A stretch of 64,000 nucleotides of DNA, from assembly GCF_003112515.1 (NCBI RefSeq), contig NZ_BEVZ01000005.1, positions 124,001 through 188,000 of the forward strand. The letters run 5' to 3'. Below the pieces are notes generated by a model. That model made no database searches. It was not told the origin of the DNA and saw only the letters and a list, made by a program, of their open reading frames with translations. The DNA comes from Streptomyces fragilis (GTDB lineage Bacteria > Actinomycetota > Actinomycetes > Streptomycetales > Streptomycetaceae). Positions 34,319 to 43,096 of this stretch are shown one piece after another (within the stretch, counting starts at the first letter, position 1; every line of letters begins with the position of its first letter). The position numbers and the translations under genes are program-made.

Positions 34319-35079
34319 GCCGTGCCCACCAGTTGTTCGCCGGAGCCCGGATGGTGGCTTGGGAGCGGGTGCCACGGGATGTCGTGCCGTACAGCGAGGG
34401 GTGGCGCAGCCCCCGGACGCCCCTGGACCGCGAGGAACGGGAGAGGGAGCGGCAGGCCGGCCGACGGCTCGCCGCCCTCTGTGAGGTGGTGTTGGACCAC
34501 CACGCGGAAACCGGACTGCGCTCCTTCGTCACGGACCGGCTCCCGGATCCCCTCGGTGGCCTGCTCGTCGGTTGCGCGCTGCAGTTGGCGGACGACGAGG
34601 ATGGCGCCCGCGCCTGGTGGCGGTACGCGGCGGCCGCGGAGGACGAACTGTCCCCGTACTGCCTCCACTTGCAGCATCAGAAGTACGGGGAACGGGAAGC
34701 GGCGGCGTGGTGGCTGGCGCGGAGCGAGGTGGACCGGTGGACCATGCGCGGGAAACTCGCGCAGGGGTCGCGTCACAGCTTCGGCAACGTCACCTTTCCC
34801 GGCCATCTGCTGCTTCTCGCCGCGGGGGTCCGGACGGAGGGGCGGCCGGCGCGCGCCGCGCTGGTGGAGGCGCTGTGCGAGTACATCCCGGCTGCCGTGG
34901 TCGACGGCCACGCGGAGCACCTGGAGCTTGATCTCCCGTTGCCGGAACCGGGGTTCGCCGACCGGATACGGGGTCTGCTGGCCACTGCTGCCGCTCGGGG
35001 ACGCACATGCCCGCCCTCGGGGGAGGGGAGTCGCGGGCGACTGCCCAGGCGTCCCCGCAGGAGTCCCGCCGAGGCGTGA
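34315..35079 (+). CDS. Unknown helical protein, third gene of operon
   Basis: 254 residues, soluble. Helical, with TPR-like phrasing around residues 75-150: LLVGCALQLADDEDGARAWW, RYAAAAEDELSPYCLHLQHQ, KYGEREAAAWWLARSE. This matches actinomycete proteins often found next to HTH/sigma-like genes, of unknown role. ATG 34315 overlaps the upstream TGA (ATGA). The C-terminus is Arg/Pro-rich. Confidence 0.65.
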   Translation: MSRAHQLFAGARMVAWERVPRDVVPYSEGWRSPRTPLDREERERERQAGRRLAALCEVVLDHHAETGLRSFVTDRLPDPLGGLLVGCALQLADDEDGARAWWRYAAAAEDELSPYCLHLQHQKYGEREAAAWWLARSEVDRWTMRGKLAQGSRHSFGNVTFPGHLLLLAAGVRTEGRPARAALVEALCEYIPAAVVDGHAEHLELDLPLPEPGFADRIRGLLATAAARGRTCPPSGEGSRGRLPRRPRRSPAEA

Positions 35080-35370
35080 GGGAAGCGTGCCGGGCGCCGA
35101 GGTTGTCACCGGCGGTGAGTCAGGTGAACTCGTGGCTGCCCGGTCTGTCGGCGCTGTCTCTCACCTCGAACCGCTTACCGCCGACCGTCAGCGTCCACGT
35201 GTGCGGCTGACCACGCGGCTCGTGAGAATCCTCCTGTCGTGGGAGCGGCGCCACCGGGGTGCACGGTCAGTTCCGCGCAGCCGTTGACCGCCGTCGGCGT
35301 CTTCCGACCCCGGGGTGGGACCGGCCGTACGCCTGGGTGGGCGTTGGTCATCGTGCAAGACCGGAGTGAC
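35080..35370. other. Gap with no supported gene
   Basis: 291 bp between the operon end and the converging monooxygenase gene. No open frame has a credible start or family resemblance, and I see no strong hairpin. Confidence 0.4.
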
Positions 35371-35751
35371 TCAGCCGGCTGACGGCGCCGGGGAGGCCTC
35401 GCCCCGCGTGAAGGCGTGACTTCGCTCCACCTTCGCGACGTGCAGCGTGTAGCTCTCGTACCACTCGGCGCGACCACGCTGCTGTGCCGCATGGTGCTCG
35501 GCGTCGGAGCGCCACCGGGTGAGGGCGTCGGCGTCGCGGAAGTACCCGACGGTGATGCTCAGCCCGCCGGGGGTCTTCGCGTGGTCCATGCCCAGGAAGC
35601 CGGGGACATCCTTGACCAGCTCCTCCATGCGCGCGCTGGTCTCGGCGTACCCGGTTTCGTTCTCGGTGCGCACCGAGGTGAAGACGGCTACGTAGTAGGG
35701 GGGTTCGTATGCCTCGACGGGGGTGACGGGGGCGTCCTGGTGATCGCTCAT
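35371..35751 (-). CDS. Antibiotic biosynthesis monooxygenase (ABM) family protein
   Basis: 126 residues of a dimeric ferredoxin-like alpha/beta barrel. Landmarks: PYYVAVFTSVRTENETGYAE, MEELVKDVPGFLGMDHAKTP then GGLSITVGYFRDADALTRWR, and HHAAQQRGRAEWYESYTLHV. The block W-R-x-D-A-E-H is typical of the YdhR/ABM-like subgroup; most members are small oxygenases or haem/quinone-related proteins of unknown substrate. Confidence 0.9.
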   Translation of the reverse strand: MSDHQDAPVTPVEAYEPPYYVAVFTSVRTENETGYAETSARMEELVKDVPGFLGMDHAKTPGGLSITVGYFRDADALTRWRSDAEHHAAQQRGRAEWYESYTLHVAKVERSHAFTRGEASPAPSAG

Positions 35752-36074
35752 GCCGTCACGCTAGGACCGGACGCCCCCGTCATCCAGCGTCTTTCCGCAA
35801 CGGGAGGGGGAAGGGATCCGAGTCTTTACCAAGGCCAGGGCCCTACCGGTGGATGACGGACCGGACACTGCCCGCCGGGCTGCCGGACCACGAGGGGGAG
35901 CGCCGAGAGGTGGGCCGGACCGCACGGGGTGTCGTGGAGGAGTTCTTCGGGCTCTCGCTGCCCGCGGAGAGAATCGTGAGCGGTGAGCTGCTGGCGTCCC
36001 GCCGGAGCCGGCGGCGTGAAAGGCTTCGTGCACCCTGCGCACGCTGTCGGCGGAGACTGTTAGCTTCCCTCCCC
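35752..36074. other. Divergent region before the methyltransferase gene
   Basis: 323 bp. An in-frame extension upstream of the methyltransferase (from ATG 35853) encodes an Arg-rich stretch without family resemblance and is not accepted. No other gene is supported. Confidence 0.4.
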
Positions 36075-36803
36075 GTGACGGAGCAGACAGAGCATCAGGA
36101 CGAGACGAAGGCGGCCTACGACGAGGTCGTCGAGTTGTATGCGTCGTTGTTCGCGGACCGGATGGAGACGCAGCCGTTCGCGCGGAACATGATCGCGACC
36201 TTCGCCGAGCTGGTGCGCGGCACCGGTAACCTCCGCACGGCCGACGTGGGCTGCGGTCCCGGGCACCTGACGGCCATGCTGCACGAGCTGGGTCTGGACG
36301 CCTTCGGGATCGACCTCTCCCCGGGCATGGTCGACCACGCGCGGCGGGCTCATCCGGAGCTCCGGTTCGAGGAGGCGCGGATGGAGGTCCTGCCGGTCGA
36401 GGACGGTGCGCTCGGGGGCGTGCTGGCCCACTACTCGATGATCCACACGCCGCCCGAGGAATTGCCCGCAGTGCTCGCCGAGCAGGTACGGGTGCTGGCC
36501 CCTGGGGGCTTGCTGCTCGTCTCATTCTTCGGGACGGGGAGCGTCGCCGGGAGCGGGAGCGGGAGCGGGGTCGGGGGCGGCAGCGGGAGCGGCAGCCGGA
36601 AGGGGGGCGGGGGCGTGCCCGGGACGGACAGGGCGCAGCCGGTGCGCTTCGACCACAAGGTGACGCCCGCCTGGGCCTGGCCGGCGGACCGGTTCGCCGA
36701 GCTGCTGACCGGCGCGGGGCTGGTCGACTACGCCCGGCTGGTCCACGACCCGGCCTCCGAGCGCGGCTTCCTCGACTGCCACCTGCTGGCCCGCCGCCCC
36801 TGA
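36075..36803 (+). CDS. Class I SAM-dependent methyltransferase
   Basis: 242 residues. Motif I is TADVGCGPGHLTAMLHELG, motif II contains FGIDLSPGMVDHARRAHPEL, and GALGGVLAHYSMIHTPPEEL and VLAPGGLLLVSF complete the Rossmann core. A 22-residue Gly/Ser-rich insert (GSGSGSGVGGG) splits the segment before the last strands. The acceptor is unknown. GTG 36075 has no ribosome binding site; TTAGCT lies about 8 bases upstream and may be a -10 of a leaderless mRNA. Confidence 0.88.
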   Translation: MTEQTEHQDETKAAYDEVVELYASLFADRMETQPFARNMIATFAELVRGTGNLRTADVGCGPGHLTAMLHELGLDAFGIDLSPGMVDHARRAHPELRFEEARMEVLPVEDGALGGVLAHYSMIHTPPEELPAVLAEQVRVLAPGGLLLVSFFGTGSVAGSGSGSGVGGGSGSGSRKGGGGVPGTDRAQPVRFDHKVTPAWAWPADRFAELLTGAGLVDYARLVHDPASERGFLDCHLLARRP

Positions 36804-37082
36804 GGCCCCTGTCGGCCGCCGCCCCGAAGTGTGCCGGGCCGGGTGACGGCCGTGCGTTTCGTCGACGTCCCGGTGGATGCCGGCCCCGGTCGCCGTTGGT
36901 CCACGCAAGCGGGCGGGCGCGCCGCCGGAGGCGCCGCCACCCGTAGCGCGCACCGCCAGGCGGTGCTTTCCCTTCCCTGAGTCATGGTCAGGTCAGGACG
37001 GCCGAGGGTAGCGTCGGCACGTCGATTCCCAGGAAGCTCCCTCCCGTCGGGAGGACTTCCCGCCCGTCCCCAGGAGCCCACG

Positions 37083-38849
37083 ATGAAGAGCGAGCTTCAG
37101 CTGATCCGCGACGCCGACGACCTGGCCGTCATCGGCGATCCGACGGCTGTCGAGCGCTTCCTCGTCTCCGAGAGCCTGCCGTCCAGGGATCTGGGACTGC
37201 AGCGGCTGGGGCCGGCCCTGCTCGCCGCCTCCGAGGCCGCGCAAATGGCCTCCGAGATCGCCGCCAACTCGGGCCGCTGGGTGAAGTTGACCAAGCAGTC
37301 GGCGGAGGCGATCCAGAAGTACGGGCTGCGGACCAGCTCGAAGTCGGGGCTCGCGACAGGTGTCCTGAAGGGGGACAAGGGCCAGATCAGAGGCTTCGTC
37401 GAGTTCGTCCAAGGCCCTGGAGCGCTGCTGACCAACCCGGCCCTGTTGTCCGGCGCCGCGGGGATCATGGCGCAGGTCGCGCGGCAGCAGGCCATGGACG
37501 AGATCACCGACTACCTCGCGGCCATCGATGAGAAGGTCGACGACGTGCTGCGGGCGCAGAAGGACGCCGCGCTGGCGGGCATGATCGGCGCGGACTTCGT
37601 CATCGAGGAGGCCATGACCGTCCGCGAGGCCGTGGGCCGGGTCTCCGAGGTCACCTGGTCCAAGGTGCAGGCGACGTCGACGACCGTCGCGACGACGCAG
37701 GCGTACGCGCTGCGGCAGCTCGACGGGCTGGCGCAGAAGGTGGAGCACAAGGCGAAGATCGGCGAGCTCGCGAAGGCGACCAGGGAGATCGAGCCCAAGG
37801 TGCGGGAGTGGCTGGCCGTCCTGGCTCGCTGCTGCCAGCTCCACGACGCGATCTCCGTGCTGGAGCTCGATCGCGTGCTCGACGCGTCGCCCGAGGAGCT
37901 CGACCGGCACCGGCTCGGCCTGCGGGCCGCCCGGCAGAAGCGGCTGGACCACATCGCCCGCTGCACCGAGCACCTGCTGGGCCGCATGAACGCGGCCGCC
38001 GGCACGGCCAACGCCAAGGTCCTGCTGCACCCGACCACGTCCCGGGCCGTCGTGCATTCCAGCAACCACGTCGCGACCTCCGTCGTGGACTTCCAGGGCC
38101 GGCTCGGGATCGAGGGCGGTCAGGAATCGCTCAAGGCCCGACGGTGGGTGGAGGCGGCCGCCGAGGTGCGCGACAAGGCCCTCGCCGTGGGCGCGGAGGG
38201 CGTCGATGTCGCCCTGCGCGTCGGCAACGAGACGTTCGGCAGGGCCCGGACGGTCACGGGCAAGCTCTCCAGCGGCATCGCCGAACGGGCACAGCGGCTG
38301 CGCGGCGAGGACGAGTCGCGGGACGGCGCGGGGGCGAACGGGGAGCCGCGGAGCGATGCGGCGCGGGCAGAGGAGCCGCAGGCCGAGGGGGCGCGGGCTG
38401 AGGAGCCGCAGGCCGCGGAGGCGCACGACCTGGCCGTGCGGGGCGGGGAGGCGCTGGGCGACGAGGCGGGGGCCGAGGAGTGCGGCGGGCGGACCGGGCT
38501 GTCCGCTCGGGTGCGCGAGGCGGCCCGGCTCCGGCAGGAGCACGACGACGCCGACTTCCCCGCCGACCTGCGGGGGGTGGCGCTGGGGGGCATCGACATG
38601 GTGCTGCTCGACGCGGAGACCGCGCTCTGCGTCCATGCCTGGATCGACAACGAAGGCGCTCTCGGCCTGAAGCTGGAACGCATCCTGCGGGCCTGCGCCG
38701 AAGACCTGGACGTCGTGATCCCGAAGATCACCGATTCGTCGGGCCGCGCGTACTACGAGCGCCTGCGCACGCTCGCTCTGCTCGCGTCGGGTGACACCGA
38801 GGACACCGAGGACGCCCAGGACGCCGAGGACGCCCAGGACACCCAGTAG
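37083..38849 (+). CDS. Large helical actinomycete protein of unknown function
   Basis: 588 residues, soluble. The N-terminal 110 residues include ASEAAQMASEIAANSGRWVK; a Gly/Ala-rich hydrophobic patch (PALLSGAAGIMAQVARQQAM) and long amphipathic helices follow (AAIDEKVDDVLRAQKDAALA; KVEHKAKIGELAKATREIEP), suggesting a coiled-coil or pore-like assembly. Residues about 430-500 are a disordered acidic repeat (ARAEEPQAEGARAEEPQAAE) and the tail is Thr-Glu-Asp/Ala-Gln-Asp triplets. AGGAGC precedes the ATG. A toxin- or phage-like structure is possible but not shown. Confidence 0.7.
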   Translation: MKSELQLIRDADDLAVIGDPTAVERFLVSESLPSRDLGLQRLGPALLAASEAAQMASEIAANSGRWVKLTKQSAEAIQKYGLRTSSKSGLATGVLKGDKGQIRGFVEFVQGPGALLTNPALLSGAAGIMAQVARQQAMDEITDYLAAIDEKVDDVLRAQKDAALAGMIGADFVIEEAMTVREAVGRVSEVTWSKVQATSTTVATTQAYALRQLDGLAQKVEHKAKIGELAKATREIEPKVREWLAVLARCCQLHDAISVLELDRVLDASPEELDRHRLGLRAARQKRLDHIARCTEHLLGRMNAAAGTANAKVLLHPTTSRAVVHSSNHVATSVVDFQGRLGIEGGQESLKARRWVEAAAEVRDKALAVGAEGVDVALRVGNETFGRARTVTGKLSSGIAERAQRLRGEDESRDGAGANGEPRSDAARAEEPQAEGARAEEPQAAEAHDLAVRGGEALGDEAGAEECGGRTGLSARVREAARLRQEHDDADFPADLRGVALGGIDMVLLDAETALCVHAWIDNEGALGLKLERILRACAEDLDVVIPKITDSSGRAYYERLRTLALLASGDTEDTEDAQDAEDAQDTQ

Positions 38850-38995
38850 GCCCGCCGAGGACCGGCCGGCCGTCCCGTGTGGCTGGGTAGGCTGCCGCCG
38901 TGTCGGTGGGGGAGTTGTCCCCCGCCGGTCCCAAGGTGTGGGCCGGCTGCCAGGGGCCGGGGCAGTGACGAGGGCTGGAAGGGAGTGGTGGGATC

Positions 38996-39394
38996 GTGTG
39001 GCCACGGGTGAACGGCATGCGGGCGCTGGAACTCGGTACGGTCGGTGAGATGCGGGAGCGGCTCAACGCTCTGGTTCTGGCCGGGAGGAAGACCGCCACC
39101 ACCGGGCTGCTGGCCGAGTACGTGGAGGAGACCGAGGGCCTGGAGTTCGTGGGTGAGCGTCTGGCGCTCGTCGGGAACGACGGTGACCACGTCGCCACGA
39201 TCGAGATCACCGGAGTGGAGCAGGCTCCTTTCGGCCAGGTCACGTGGGAGCACGCCGCCGCGGAGGGCGAGGGCGACCGGTCGCTGGATGAATGGCGGGC
39301 CGGGCACCGGCGCTTCTGGGAAGGCATCGGCACGCCGGTGCGGGACGACACGCCGCTGGTGTGCCTGCGCTTCCGGCTCGTCACGTCGGCGTAG
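38996..39394 (+). CDS. ASCH domain protein
   Basis: 132 residues. ASCH (PUA-like) features: ELGTVGEMRERLNALVLAGR then KTATTGLLAEYVEETEG, GERLALVGNDGDHVATIEIT and the terminal DTPLVCLRFRLV. The GRKTATTG loop is the conserved signature. ASCH proteins bind RNA or modified bases; an EVE/ASCH fold in bacteria includes amidohydrolases of acetylated cytidine. GTG 38996 has AAGGGAG ten bases upstream; ATG 39017 is an alternative. Confidence 0.88.
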   Translation: MWPRVNGMRALELGTVGEMRERLNALVLAGRKTATTGLLAEYVEETEGLEFVGERLALVGNDGDHVATIEITGVEQAPFGQVTWEHAAAEGEGDRSLDEWRAGHRRFWEGIGTPVRDDTPLVCLRFRLVTSA

Positions 39395-39505
39395 TGCCTG
39401 GTGGCGTCCACGCTCCACAGCCACGCGCGCGTGGTGGGTGAGCCGCGCCACCCGCAGGGCGACCCGGCACGAAGCGTGCGAGCGCCCGGTCTTGCGTCAC
39501 CGACC

Positions 39506-40366
39506 TCACGCGAAGTCGTACACCGACCACCCGGTGAGCACCCGGTACCCGAGGCGCCGGTACAGCGCGTTGCTGCTCGGGTTGCCGGCGTCCGCGAACA
39601 GGACGACGTCCCGCGCGCCCGCGGCCAGGGCGGTGCGGGTGACCGCGGCGGTCACGGCGGCCGCGTAGCCGTGTCCGCGCAGGTGGGCGGGGGTGTACAC
39701 GACGTCGATCTGGATCTGGCCGCCGATCAGCGGGTTCATACCGGCGACGGAGACGGGGACGCCGTCGGGGGTCTCCCAGAGGGTGTAGCGCTTGTCGGCG
39801 TAGCGGGTGGCCGGCCAGGTGGCGGCGTCGACGGTGACGTCCTCGCCGACGGCCTCGGCGAACTCGGCGCACCAGCGCACGGTTTCCTCGAGGTCGGCGC
39901 CGCTGTCACCGAGGAGGCGGGCCCGCCCGTGCGGGTGCGGCCGGGGCGGGGTGAGGGCGTGCAGGCCGTACAGGTTGAGCCGGGTGTCGCGGAGCTTCGG
40001 CGTCGCGCCGGTGTGCCGCTGCCACGCGGCGGCGAAGGCGGCGGCGGTGGCGTGGTCGGCGCTCACGCGGGGAAGCACGTGGCCTTCGGCGGCCAGACGG
40101 ACGGCGAGGGAGTCGGCCTCCTCGGGGGTGAGGGGGGAGAGGCCGAGGCCGCCCAGGCGGTAGAAGGTGCCGCGCACCTCGCCCGCCCGCACCAGGGTGC
40201 CGAAGGAGGGGGCGTCCGCGCCGAACGCTCCGGCCCCGCGGCGGCGGACGCGTTCGGCCCAGGTCAGCTGCATGACGTGACGGCCGGGACGGGAGCGGAG
40301 GAAGCCGCCGGCCCGGGCGAGGAAGCCGTCGACGTCGTCGGTGAGGTGCCAGTCGTCCGGGTGCAT
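39506..40366 (-). CDS. GNAT acetyltransferase, two-domain type
   Basis: 286 residues. The C-terminal half has GNAT motif A (DVVYTPAHLRGHGYAAAVTAA then VTRTALAAGARDVVLFAD) and NPSSNALYRRLGYRVL. The N-terminal half lacks a complete motif A and looks like a degenerate GNAT-related lobe (TFYRLGGLGLSPLTPEEADS). Many actinomycete proteins share this arrangement. Substrate unknown. Diverges from the macro-domain gene. Confidence 0.88.
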   Translation of the reverse strand: MHPDDWHLTDDVDGFLARAGGFLRSRPGRHVMQLTWAERVRRRGAGAFGADAPSFGTLVRAGEVRGTFYRLGGLGLSPLTPEEADSLAVRLAAEGHVLPRVSADHATAAAFAAAWQRHTGATPKLRDTRLNLYGLHALTPPRPHPHGRARLLGDSGADLEETVRWCAEFAEAVGEDVTVDAATWPATRYADKRYTLWETPDGVPVSVAGMNPLIGGQIQIDVVYTPAHLRGHGYAAAVTAAVTRTALAAGARDVVLFADAGNPSSNALYRRLGYRVLTGWSVYDFA

Positions 40367-40444
40367 GCCTCATGATCCCCCGGGTGCCGGAGCGAGCGGA
40401 ACAAGGCACTGGACCTGGTGTCCGGACCGGGCGACCACGCTGCG

Positions 40445-40921
40445 ATGAAGTCGCTGACGATCGTCGCGGGCGACGCGACCAACCCCCAGGCCAAGGGCCC
40501 GAAGATCATCGCGCACGTCCGCAACGACCTCGGTGGATGGGGCAAGGGCTTCGTCCTGGCGGTCTCGCGCCGCTGGCCGGAACCGGAGCGGGCCTACCGC
40601 CGTTGGCACCAGGAGCGGGCCGGCAACGACTTCGCTCCGGGGGCGGTGCAGTTGGTGCGGGTCCGGCCTGACGTCCAGGTCGCCAACATGGTCGGACCGC
40701 GCGGCATCCGGACCGGCGGCGGCGGTCCGCCCATCCGCTACGACGCCCTCGAGCGCTGCCTGAACGCGCTGGCCGGGCACGCCCTCGCCCACCAGGCGTC
40801 CGTGCACATGCCCCGCATCGGCTGCGGCCTCGCGGGCGGCCGGTGGGAGCGCGTCGAGCCTCTCGTCGTCAATGCTTTGTGTGCCCGGGACATCGACGTC
40901 ACCGTCTATGACTACGGCTGA
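40445..40921 (+). CDS. Macro domain (ADP-ribose-binding) protein
   Basis: 158 residues forming one macro domain. Residues 5-45 read VAGDATNPQAKGPKIIAHVR then NDLGGWGKGFVLAVSRRWPE, the variant seen in Poa1-like phosphatases; VHMPRIGCGLAGGRWERVEP carries the second ligand loop. Expected activity is binding or hydrolysis of ADP-ribose derivatives. ATG 40445 is chosen by family length; GTG 40418 is possible and neither has a strong ribosome binding site. The next gene starts 14 bases downstream. Confidence 0.92.
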   Translation: MKSLTIVAGDATNPQAKGPKIIAHVRNDLGGWGKGFVLAVSRRWPEPERAYRRWHQERAGNDFAPGAVQLVRVRPDVQVANMVGPRGIRTGGGGPPIRYDALERCLNALAGHALAHQASVHMPRIGCGLAGGRWERVEPLVVNALCARDIDVTVYDYG

Positions 40922-40935
40922 GAGGACGTCACACC

Positions 40936-41340
40936 GTGCGGCGACCTCTGTGGGCCGACCACTTCCGGGCGCAGTACGCGCTCATCTCGATCCGGGACCT
41001 CGGGACCACGGACAATCCGGTGGCCGGAACGGGGGAGGAGGAGGTCGTCTTCTCTCCCGGCAAGGTCTACGTGGCCACGCGTCCCGACGTCGACGGGGAC
41101 GTCCGGGTCGAGCTGTGGGCGGAGGAGCCCGATGCCCTACGCGGTCGAGAAGTACTGAACGCCGTGATGGAGTTCGAGTCCGGCATCGTGTGCGTCGCCG
41201 ACCCGGTGGACCCGGACGGTGAAACGGTCCGGCTTCCCCGTGCGGGACGGTGGAGGACGCGCGTACGCGTGCAGGGCGAACCGCGTCCGCACACCGTTTC
41301 CGTCTTCCTGCGGCAGGAGGACGGCGGGCACTCCGCCTGA
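40936..41340 (+). CDS. Unknown small beta-rich protein after the macro-domain gene
   Basis: 134 residues, predicted beta-rich: AQYALISIRDLGTTDNPVAG, GKVYVATRPDVDGDVRVELW, GIVCVADPVDPDGETVRLPR and GRWRTRVRVQGEPRPHTVSV. GTG 40936 follows GAGGAC at a workable distance, 14 bases after the macro gene, so the two are probably co-transcribed. No family recognised. Confidence 0.65.
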   Translation: MRRPLWADHFRAQYALISIRDLGTTDNPVAGTGEEEVVFSPGKVYVATRPDVDGDVRVELWAEEPDALRGREVLNAVMEFESGIVCVADPVDPDGETVRLPRAGRWRTRVRVQGEPRPHTVSVFLRQEDGGHSA

Positions 41341-41365
41341 GGGGTACCGGGCGGACCCGGCCTGG

Positions 41366-42166
41366 TCACGGCCGCAGGGCGTAGAACCGCATCGGGGAGT
41401 TCGGCCGGAAGCCGATCCGCGGGTAGACGGGCGCGCCGGCCTCGGTGGCGTGCAGGGTGGCACGGGTGAGGCCGGTGGCGCGGGCGCCCTCGTGGAGGGC
41501 CTTGCGGGCGACGGCCTCGCCGTAACCGCGGCGCTGGTACTCGGGGGCCGTGGCCACCAGGGCGACGAACAGGCGACCGTCCGCCTCGACGGCCGCCGCG
41601 CAGGTCACCGGGACGCCGTCGCGCAGGCCGAGGTAGGCGAAGACCTCCGTCGTCCACAACGTGGAGCCCACGATGCCGTCGCGTCCGGCGGCCAGGTCGA
41701 AGCCGTACGCACGGGAGTTGAGGTCCGCGTAGGCCGTCAACTGGTCGTCGGTGGTGACGCGGAGGAAGGTGAGGTCGGGGTGCTTCGGCTCGGGGAGGGG
41801 CAGCAGGTCTCCGGCCATGCCGGTGCCGGGGAACGCGTACTGCAGGCCGGCCCGGTCCGCCGCCGGGGAGAGCTCCTCGCGGGCTCCGTCGGCGAGCAGA
41901 TCCTCGAACAGCCACAGGAACCCGGGCTGTTCCTTGGTCCGCATCACCTCCGCCGCCTCCCGCAGGCGTTCCTCGAGGAGCGCCGCGTCCACGCCGACCT
42001 CGGTGAGGGTGACGGCGTTCCAGAACGGGAACCGGCAGTCCGCCCACCGGACGGCGAGCCCCGGCAGGTCACGCACGTCCGCGTCGGGAGTGCGGTCGAG
42101 CACCATGGCGCGCCACACGGTGCGGAGTTGCTGCATCGATTCGATCGCGTCCGCCAGATCCGTCAT
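41366..42166 (-). CDS. GNAT acetyltransferase
   Basis: 266 residues. Motif A: LVATAPEYQRRGYGEAVARK then ALHEGARATGLTRATLHATE, and GAPVYPRIGFRPNSPMRFYA is the closing block. The N-terminal region (WFxxV-like WRAMVLDRTPDADVRDLPGL) is a separate helical lobe found in similar actinomycete GNATs. Substrate unknown. Confidence 0.9.
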   Translation of the reverse strand: MTDLADAIESMQQLRTVWRAMVLDRTPDADVRDLPGLAVRWADCRFPFWNAVTLTEVGVDAALLEERLREAAEVMRTKEQPGFLWLFEDLLADGAREELSPAADRAGLQYAFPGTGMAGDLLPLPEPKHPDLTFLRVTTDDQLTAYADLNSRAYGFDLAAGRDGIVGSTLWTTEVFAYLGLRDGVPVTCAAAVEADGRLFVALVATAPEYQRRGYGEAVARKALHEGARATGLTRATLHATEAGAPVYPRIGFRPNSPMRFYALRP

Positions 42167-42442
42167 GTCACGGCAACCCTTCGCCTAGGAGGTCGGGCAC
42201 TCGGCAGGTTATGGCCCGGGCGCGGCCACGGACAGCCCACTGCCCACCGCCCACCGGTACAACGCCCCGACCGCCCACGGGGCCACGGGGCTACGGGGCT
42301 ACGGGCGGGGATCGTCGCGGCGGCGCACTGGCGCACTGGTGCGCCGACGCACCGGAGGCGCACGCCTGGCCGTGCGGCGGGGCCGGCCCGCGGGGGCGGA
42401 AACCGGTCGACGGGGGCGGCCGCGGTGTTCGACCATGCGTGC

Positions 42443-42958
42443 ATGCCCCTGACCGACACCCTCGCCCGGGTCGACGCGGACCTGGCCGCCGGCCGGATAC
42501 CCGTCGCACGCCAACGACTGCGCGGGCTGGTGTCCTCCTACCCGGACGACCTGGCCCTCCGCCGCCGTCTGGCGGAGGTGTACCGGCTGTACGGGGAGCC
42601 CGCCGAGGCGGGCCGGTGGATGTACCTCGAGCAGGACCGGGACGCCGCCGAGACCGCCGCGTTCGAGGCGAGGCACCGCACCGCCCTGCGGCGGATGCGG
42701 GCGCTGGCCTGGCGGGCGCCGGAGTCCCGGGCCGCGACGGCCTTCGCCCGTGCGCAACTGGCCGCGGTGCGGAAGCAGTGCTCCCACGAGCTGGGGCGTC
42801 CGGTCGACTGGGACGCGGTGCCGTCCCCGGGCGAGGCGGACGGCACCGCGAGCGAGGGCAGCGGCGTCGGCGGCGCCCTGGCCGGGATCGGGTGCCTGGT
42901 GGCGGTCCTCGGGTTCCTCGCCATCTGGGTGAACGGGCTGGTCGACCTGTTCGACTGA
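42443..42958 (+). CDS. DUF6584-like membrane-associated protein
   Basis: 171 residues. The N-terminal part is TPR-like (RVDADLAAGRIPVARQRLRG, LVSSYPDDLALRRRLAEVYR, LYGEPAEAGRWMYLEQDRD), and the C-terminus is one hydrophobic helix (LAGIGCLVAVLGFLAIWVNG). The arrangement matches the DUF6584 family of streptomycetes; function unknown. Start ATG 42443. Confidence 0.75.
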   Translation: MPLTDTLARVDADLAAGRIPVARQRLRGLVSSYPDDLALRRRLAEVYRLYGEPAEAGRWMYLEQDRDAAETAAFEARHRTALRRMRALAWRAPESRAATAFARAQLAAVRKQCSHELGRPVDWDAVPSPGEADGTASEGSGVGGALAGIGCLVAVLGFLAIWVNGLVDLFD

Positions 42959-42988
42959 GCCCCCACACGCGCGGCGGCCAGGGCGAGT

Positions 42989-43026
42989 TGAGTAACCCCG
43001 CGCCCGGTGATGAGTAGCGGTACTCA
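42989..43026. promoter_or_regulatory. TGAGTA repeats and TGAGTA-N4-TACTCA dyad before the lipoprotein gene
   Basis: TGAGTA occurs at 42989 and 43011; the second forms the perfect dyad TGAGTAGCGGTACTCA (43011-43026), 70 bp before the lipoprotein start. The same 16-bp pattern lies before the secreted DUF5707-like gene at 24.9 kb. Confidence 0.5.
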
Positions 43027-43096
43027 GGAGGAGCGGGCCCTCCCGGAGCGACAGTTGAGGCACAGCGAACGACCGGACACGAAAACGGGGGAAGTC

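Noticed and set aside
35853..36074. N-terminal extension of the methyltransferase from ATG 35853
   Set aside because: The extra 74 residues are Arg-rich without resemblance to methyltransferases and run through probable promoter sequence; the GTG at 36075 gives normal family length.
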